The position numbers and the translations under genes were made by a program. From Denitromonas sp. (lineage in GTDB: Bacteria > Pseudomonadota > Gammaproteobacteria > Burkholderiales > Rhodocyclaceae): a DNA stretch of 64,000 nt. Positions 61,458 to 64,000 of this stretch are shown piece after piece (within the stretch, counting starts at the first letter, position 1; every line of letters begins with the position of its first letter). Location: assembly GCF_034676725.1 (NCBI RefSeq), contig NZ_JAUCBR010000004.1:3004001-3068000 (forward strand), read 5' to 3'. Below the pieces are notes generated by a model. That model was not told the origin of the DNA and made no database searches. It saw only the letters and a program-made list of their open reading frames with translations.

Positions 61458-61769
61458 CTATCGCTTCTGGCGCTTGGGCGCGGGCGCGTCTTCGACCAGA
61501 TGGGGTGCCTGGATTGCCGTGCCGCCGTCGGGGCTCTTGAACCGGACGCGGATGCGGTTGGTCTGGCTGCTCTTGGCGCTGCCTTTGGCATTGACCACCC
61601 ACAGCTTGACCCCCGCGTCACCGCCTTTCTCGGCGCTGACGGCAAACTCCACCTCGCAGTGCTCGAACTGCATCACGGCCGCCCCGCGTGCTTTCGCCAT
61701 GGCGTCCGCTTTCAACAACTCGCTGGCGACCTGCGAGAGCACGTCGGCCAATGGAAATTGATCTGCCAT
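61458..61769 (-). CDS. Trypco2-like (trypsin-co-occurring domain 2) protein
   Basis: 103 residues. An N-terminal helix (LADVLSQVASELLKADAMAK), then beta strands with VMQFEHCEVEFAVSAEKG, then GVKLWVVNAKGSAKSSQTNR and IRVRFKSPDG, the layout of the trypco2 domain described next to trypsin-like proteases and in predicted bacterial conflict systems. The tail is basic. AGGAAGC precedes the ATG. It is the first gene of a three-gene unit with the small protein and the retropepsin-like protease. Confidence 0.6.
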   Translation of the reverse strand: MADQFPLADVLSQVASELLKADAMAKARGAAVMQFEHCEVEFAVSAEKGGDAGVKLWVVNAKGSAKSSQTNRIRVRFKSPDGGTAIQAPHLVEDAPAPKRQKR

Positions 61770-61957
61770 GTCAGCTTCCTTTCTGGGTGTCTTTGTCGGG
61801 GGCTTGTTGCGGTATAGCCGATCCGGCCCACGATGCAAGCGCTCGGGTGCTGCGGGCGTTGGCTCGGATCAATCGCTGGACCGGCAATGGCCGAGATGTT
61901 CAGACAGGCGCCTACGCCGATGCGGCCGAGGCCGTTTCGCGGCACACTATCGCCCCC

Positions 61958-63022
61958 ATGACCCGCAAGATCATCCACTGCGATTGCGACTGCTTTTACG
62001 CCGCGATCGAGATGCGCGACGACCCGACCCTGGTGGGCCGGCCGGTCGCCGTGGGCGGTCGGGCCGAGACGCGCGGCGTGATCGCCACCTGCAACTACGA
62101 GGCGCGCGCCTTCGGCGTGCGCTCGGCGATGCCCACCGGGCGCGCGCTGCGCCTGTGCCCCGAGCTGGTGGTGCTGCCGCCGGACTTCGAACGCTACCGC
62201 GCCGCCTCGCGCCAGATCCTGGCCATCTACCGCGACTACACCGACAAGGTCGAGCCGCTGTCGCTCGATGAGGCCTACCTCGACGTGACCGGGGTGGACC
62301 GCTGCCGCGGCAGCGCCACGCTGATGGCCGAGGAGATCCGCGCGCGCATCTTTGCCGAGGTGGGCATCACCGCCTCGGCCGGCATCGCGCCCAACAAATT
62401 TCTCGCCAAGATCGCCAGCGACTGGCGCAAGCCCAACGGCCAGTTCGTGATCCGTCCGGAAGAGGTGGACGCCTTCGTGGTCGATCTTCCGGTCAAGAAG
62501 CTGTTCGGCGTCGGGCAGGTGACGGCGGCGCGGATGGAGCGCCTCGGCGTGAATACCTGCGGGCAGTTGCGCGAGTGGTCGCTGGCCGACCTGATCGCCA
62601 AGTTCGGCTCCTTCGGGCGCAGCCTGCACCGCCTGTGCCGCGGCATCGACGAGCGCGCCGTGTCGCCCGACCGGCCGCGCAAATCGCTGTCGGTCGAGAC
62701 CACCTATGTCACCGATCTGCCCGACCTGGCCGCTTGCGTGAGCGCGGTCGAAGCGCTGCTGGAGGACTTCCACCGCCGCTTCGGCCGCCTGACCCCGGCA
62801 CCGCCGGTGCACAAGGCCTTCGTCAAGATCCGCTTCAACGACTTCACCCGTACCACAGCCGAATGCTTGGCCACCTCGCCCGCGGCGGTCGACTGGCCGG
62901 CGCTGCTCGCCACCGCCCACGCCCGCCGCGACCGGCCGGTGCGCCTGCTCGGCGTGGGCGTGCGCTTCGTCGAGGAAGACACCGAGTCGGCGCGCGGCGC
63001 GCAGGCCGGCTTGTTCGACTGA
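61958..63022 (+). CDS. dinB: DNA polymerase IV
   Basis: 354 residues, Y-family translesion polymerase. Catalytic acids are in IIHCDCDCFYAAIEMRDDP and EPLSLDEAYLDVT, with the helix-hairpin-helix region VKKLFGVGQVTAARMERLG and little-finger domain following. The C-terminal end QAGLFD resembles the beta-clamp binding peptide (QxxLF). A longer upstream frame is not needed. No LexA box was found by eye upstream. Confidence 0.94.
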   Translation: MTRKIIHCDCDCFYAAIEMRDDPTLVGRPVAVGGRAETRGVIATCNYEARAFGVRSAMPTGRALRLCPELVVLPPDFERYRAASRQILAIYRDYTDKVEPLSLDEAYLDVTGVDRCRGSATLMAEEIRARIFAEVGITASAGIAPNKFLAKIASDWRKPNGQFVIRPEEVDAFVVDLPVKKLFGVGQVTAARMERLGVNTCGQLREWSLADLIAKFGSFGRSLHRLCRGIDERAVSPDRPRKSLSVETTYVTDLPDLAACVSAVEALLEDFHRRFGRLTPAPPVHKAFVKIRFNDFTRTTAECLATSPAAVDWPALLATAHARRDRPVRLLGVGVRFVEEDTESARGAQAGLFD

Positions 63023-63272
63023 GGCGTGTGCTCAGGGCGTAGTGGCGAGCAAGGCGCGTCCTCGGTGACACGCCGAGCGTCGGTGCCGAGGTTTATGTGC
63101 CGTCCGTGCAAGTCGCATGACTTCAACTGCGAGACGGCTACATCCGACAGTGACGTGGCGTGGTTGTTCGCTAAACTAGTGTCACGAAGGCCGGCGCATG
63201 ACCGGCCGCGGTTTGCCGGGCGTCGTCCGCTGTACGCCGGCGTCGCAGACCACAGAGAGACAAGGAGACCGC

Positions 63273-64000
63273 ATGTCGCGGGCGATCAAGATCTTCCAGG
63301 GGCGGTTCGGGCGGGTAGCGCTGCTCGACATGGACAAACCCCTGGTCCCGCATGCGCACCACCATTGCCATGCGCTGATCAAGGTCAGTGGGCCGGATAC
63401 CTATTTCACCGTGCGCGGTGAGCGTCAGCCCCTGACCGAAGACACCGTGGTGCTCGTCAACGCCTGGGAGTCGCACGCCTATGCCTGCCACAGCCCCGAG
63501 GTGGGGCACACGGTGTTGCTGGCGCTCTACATCGAGCCGGGCTGGCTGGCGGAGATTCAGCGCCAGCTCACGGTGAGTGCGCACCCCCATTTCTTTCCGC
63601 GTCCCTGCGTGGCCATCTCGCCCGCGGCGCGGCGCATGACCGACGCGCTGGCGGGCGAGATGCTGGTGGCCGACAGCATCGCGCCCCAGCGGCTCGAATC
63701 CCAGCTGTTCGACCTGATGATCACCGTCATCGACCGCAATTCCGAGTGGCGTAACTTCACCGAGCTGGCCCGTTCCACGCAGCGCCAGACCACGGACCCC
63801 CGCATCCGTCGGGCCATGGCAATGATGCGCGACAACGTGGGGCAGGGCCTGGACATGAATCAGGTCGCCGGCGAATGCGGCCTGTCGCGGGCGCATTTCT
63901 TCACCCTGTTCCGGCGCAGCACCAACCTCACCCCGACGGTGTACGCCAACGTGCTGCGCATGGAGTCGGCCATCCGCAACCTGAGTGCCCGCCAGGCCTC
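63273..64000 (+). CDS. AraC-type transcriptional regulator, 3' end cut by window edge
   Basis: The frame from ATG 63273 (CAAGGAG site upstream) stays open to the last base, giving about 242 residues. The N-terminal cupin-like sensor part has PHAHHHCHALIKVSGPDTYF, with clustered His residues that may bind metal. The C-terminal AraC helix-turn-helix is partly present (LDMNQVAGECGLSRAHFFTL, then FRRSTNLTPTVYANVLRMES). The end of the second helix-turn-helix is outside the window. Targets unknown. Confidence 0.88.
   Translation, partial: MSRAIKIFQGRFGRVALLDMDKPLVPHAHHHCHALIKVSGPDTYFTVRGERQPLTEDTVVLVNAWESHAYACHSPEVGHTVLLALYIEPGWLAEIQRQLTVSAHPHFFPRPCVAISPAARRMTDALAGEMLVADSIAPQRLESQLFDLMITVIDRNSEWRNFTELARSTQRQTTDPRIRRAMAMMRDNVGQGLDMNQVAGECGLSRAHFFTLFRRSTNLTPTVYANVLRMESAIRNLSARQA

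Overview
The window is GC-rich, densely coded DNA from one bacterial chromosome. I see no rRNA, tRNA, CRISPR array, integrase or transposase. The gene content suggests a motile, denitrifying or nitrogen-oxide-handling betaproteobacterium, probably of the Rhodocyclales type (Thauera, Azoarcus, Denitromonas or relatives). The grounds are fliE-fliN with FleSR-type sigma54 control, a pyruvate dehydrogenase E3 carrying an N-terminal lipoyl domain, several TRAP transporters, MsrPQ, and ectoine catabolism. The genus is a guess.

Layout. 0-2.6 kb: the end of an unknown gene, a GFA-fold protein and a gamma-glutamyltransferase lipoprotein. 2.7-7.6 kb: a NorR-type regulator (frameshifted in this sequence) divergent from a copper nitrite reductase, a diheme and a monoheme cytochrome c and a two-domain multicopper oxidase. 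This is the gene set of the Nitrosomonas ncgABC-nirK cluster in the opposite order. Three GT-N7-AC boxes and a sigma54-like promoter lie between norR and nirK. 7.6-14 kb: a FetAB-type ABC exporter, TRAP permeases DctQM without a binding protein, two small ABM/NIPSNAP proteins with a divergent ArsR-type repressor, and two small unknown proteins. 14-26 kb: the flagellar operon fliF-G-H-I-J-K-L-M-N, the fleSR two-component pair and fliE behind a consensus sigma54 promoter. 26-29.8 kb: a LysR regulator divergent from methyltransferase, DHA2 exporter and AhpD-like genes.

29.8-49.1 kb is the most interesting block. It is an ectoine/hydroxyectoine uptake and degradation locus: uehA, uehBC, eutA, eutB, enuR, eutC, two near-identical doeA copies and doeB. 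It runs straight into a cystathionine gamma-synthase/lyase-family PLP enzyme and lpdA, then past a divergent Lrp gene to aceE and aceF. The usual last steps of the pathway (DoeD aminotransferase, DoeC dehydrogenase) are absent from the window. A shared CTAG-centred motif lies in front of eutC, in front of uehA and in the aceE/lrp gap, so the PLP lyase and the 2-oxoacid dehydrogenase may belong to the ectoine regulon.

49-64 kb: a MOSC protein, a Tat-exported TakP-like TRAP binding protein, pmbA, darP (yjgA), mog, a PAS-GGDEF diguanylate cyclase, msrQ-msrP with an ECF sigma/anti-sigma pair, aroG, a frameshifted encapsulated-ferritin gene, a three-gene unit (trypco2-like, small unknown, retropepsin-like), dinB, and the start of an AraC-type regulator cut by the window edge.

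Two genes (norR and the ferritin) are interrupted by one extra base in the same 11-base context. That points to a systematic sequencing error rather than two real mutations.
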